Assembly: GCA_004009845.1 (NCBI GenBank)
Contig: RMBW01000030.1
Location: 248,001-312,000, forward strand
Direction of reading: 5' to 3'
Length of the DNA: 64,000 nucleotides
Source: Davidsoniella eucalypti
Lineage: Eukaryota > Ascomycota > Sordariomycetes > Microascales > Ceratocystidaceae
The notes under the pieces were generated by a model, which did no database searches, was not told where the DNA came from, and saw nothing but the letters and a program-made list of their open reading frames with translations. The position numbers and the translations under genes were made by a program. The first letter of the stretch is position 1. Every line of letters starts with the position of its first letter. Shown here one piece after another: positions 62,701 to 64,000 of the stretch.

Positions 62701-64000
62701 TGGAAAAGGGCACCATGGGCTTCCAAAGTGCCCTCGAGTTTGGCGTGGCCGACGCACTTAGCCAAGACCAGGCCGGATTCGATATCCACCAGTTACCGCG
62801 CGGTCCTGAGGTACTCAATGCGCGGCGCCGACTATTAGCAGCTCGTGACGGACTCCGCGCCTTGGATGAACGCTCAATTCTAGACCAGCTGGCACGCAAC
62901 TGCGAACGCTATCGTGATTCCAAGTTCTGGGGCATGAACCGCTGGCCGGCTGGTCCCCGAGAGAAGAACAAGAAGAGCAAGAAGCCGGAGATACCGTCGA
63001 CGCAAATGCTCTACAACGAGCTATACGGACAGATACTTCAACCGCCGTTCAAATACGTTGACTTCAACGAACGCAGCAGCTTAGCGCCGCAGATCCGGTC
63101 TTTGGTGCAGACACTAGCGGCTACCAATGTATGGATCGACTTTTCCCATGTCGAATGGCGTCTGCAGATCGGTCAGATCCTATGGGGACTACACCATGAC
63201 GACGTCGTCGATGACGATGGGAGCAACACTGCCAATGACGACTCTAAGATGAACACCAATGCTAGGAACCAAGCCCGCGCTGAAGAGCGCACATGGCTTC
63301 TGGCCCAGATCCTACTAGCCTGTGAACTGTTGATACGTTTAGACATCATCACCGAGGGTGAAGAACTCGGCATCGAAAGCATTCCTATGAACTCGGTGCG
63401 GCGCTTCGAAAAAGAGGCAACGACACCAGTCAAATGGTCGCTGATGCTAGCACGTTCATTCCTCGAGAACGTTGATATTGTTATCGAAACCCCGCCTCCT
63501 GGAACCCCGTCAGCCAACAATGGCCCCGATCCCAGCCCCGAGCTTCATTTGACTGTGACCAACGGCGCGTCGTCAGTTCATGAGCGTAGTCTTGGTGGCT
63601 GGCTGGCCGGTCTGACTAAGAAGATGTCGCTTCACAATCGCTCCGGTGCCGTGCACGGCCCGATATATCACCTCAAGGGTCGCTTTGCCGATCGACAGAT
63701 CTATGGATTGTTGCACTTTGCCAAGATTCTGCGTTGGCCCGAGATCGACGCGTATGAGCGCCGGATCATGGAAAACTGTCTTGACACTGACAAAAAAGTG
63801 TCCGACCAGTCGACGGCCAAGGGCAGCATCCGATCTATTGCCAAGAAGACTCCGACCACCCCTTCGACCAATGCTACTCCTGCACCTACATATCGGGGCT
63901 ATGTTCCGTCTCGTCGCCGACATGTCTCGGCCACCTTACATGAAGCTGGGTGGTTGTCAAAGATATACATGTCTGGCATCATGCTACCCGGCGAAGGCCT
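59759..64000 (+). CDS. Large fungal protein of unknown function, 3' end beyond the window
   Basis: Exon 1 is 59759-61201 (481 codons, starting MGFPRASLDNDRGPFHFGDS). Exon 2 starts at 61983 and is still open at the window edge, for at least 1153 residues. The intron is 781 nt (GTAAGC/TATAG), long for this genome. Residues 1-480 are Ser/Thr/Arg-rich and disordered. A lysine run coded by AAG repeats, followed by PVLDFNKPLPCPPP, is near 508-527. From about 550 a folded, well-conserved-looking region begins: TIQRIMATLSEQDISKLFSG, PAWSYMTAWPHIPVRMVHGG, SALEFGVADAL (about 730), ARDGLRALDERSILDQLARN, and FKYVDFNERSSLAPQIRSLV, rich in helices. No catalytic motif, transmembrane segment or known domain is evident. 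I do not recognise the family, and only the gene structure is claimed. Confidence 0.8.

Overview
The window is nuclear DNA from a filamentous ascomycete fungus (Pezizomycotina). The evidence is short spliceosomal introns (55-130 nt, GTAAGT-like donors), long AT-rich pyrimidine-tract intergenic DNA, fungal versions of housekeeping families (V-ATPase E, Dnf-type flippase, Ipi1, Msc7-like ALDH, fungal NIPA/DUF803), a four-cysteine CCG tetraspanin, and relics of Tad/I-like LINEs and a NACHT-ankyrin gene. I cannot place the species.

Layout. 1-9500 is gene-poor: AT-rich DNA, two decayed LINE fragments in opposite orientation, and between them an intron-bearing tRNA-Gly(GCC). 9513-20060 holds four genes: a tetraspanin (+), a NIPA-type Mg2+ transporter (-), V-ATPase subunit E (+), and a long, probably CANIN/Nse6-like SMC5/6-associated protein (-). 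21.5-22.8 kb is a broken NACHT-ankyrin gene. 23678-29035 encodes a 1708-residue P4-ATPase flippase (-).

31379-49021 is one 8.82-kb segment present twice in tandem, separated by a single N at 40199. The copies differ only by two one-base homopolymer lengths, as far as I can see. Copy 1 stops abruptly inside an ALDH exon, and copy 2 continues into the intact gene. This is the signature of two overlapping contig ends that were scaffolded without merging, so I treat the duplication as an assembly artefact. The segment carries a broken sugar transporter, a probable 2OG-oxygenase fragment, and the 5' end of the ALDH.

48629-55300 is compact and well conserved: Msc7-like ALDH (+), a divergent Ded1/Vasa-like DEAD-box helicase (-), Ipi1 of the Rix1 pre-60S complex (-), and a roadblock/LC7 dynein light chain (+) with a Pro/Thr-rich insert. 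55.3-59.7 kb is non-coding with a 16-bp minisatellite. 59759 to the window end is a large gene of unknown function that runs off the edge.

The genes are ordinary, independently transcribed eukaryotic units with no operon or biosynthetic cluster. I did not find a convincing new biological system. The points most worth following are the assembly duplication, the tRNA flanked by LINE relics, the divergent helicase, the CANIN-like protein and the large unknown gene.
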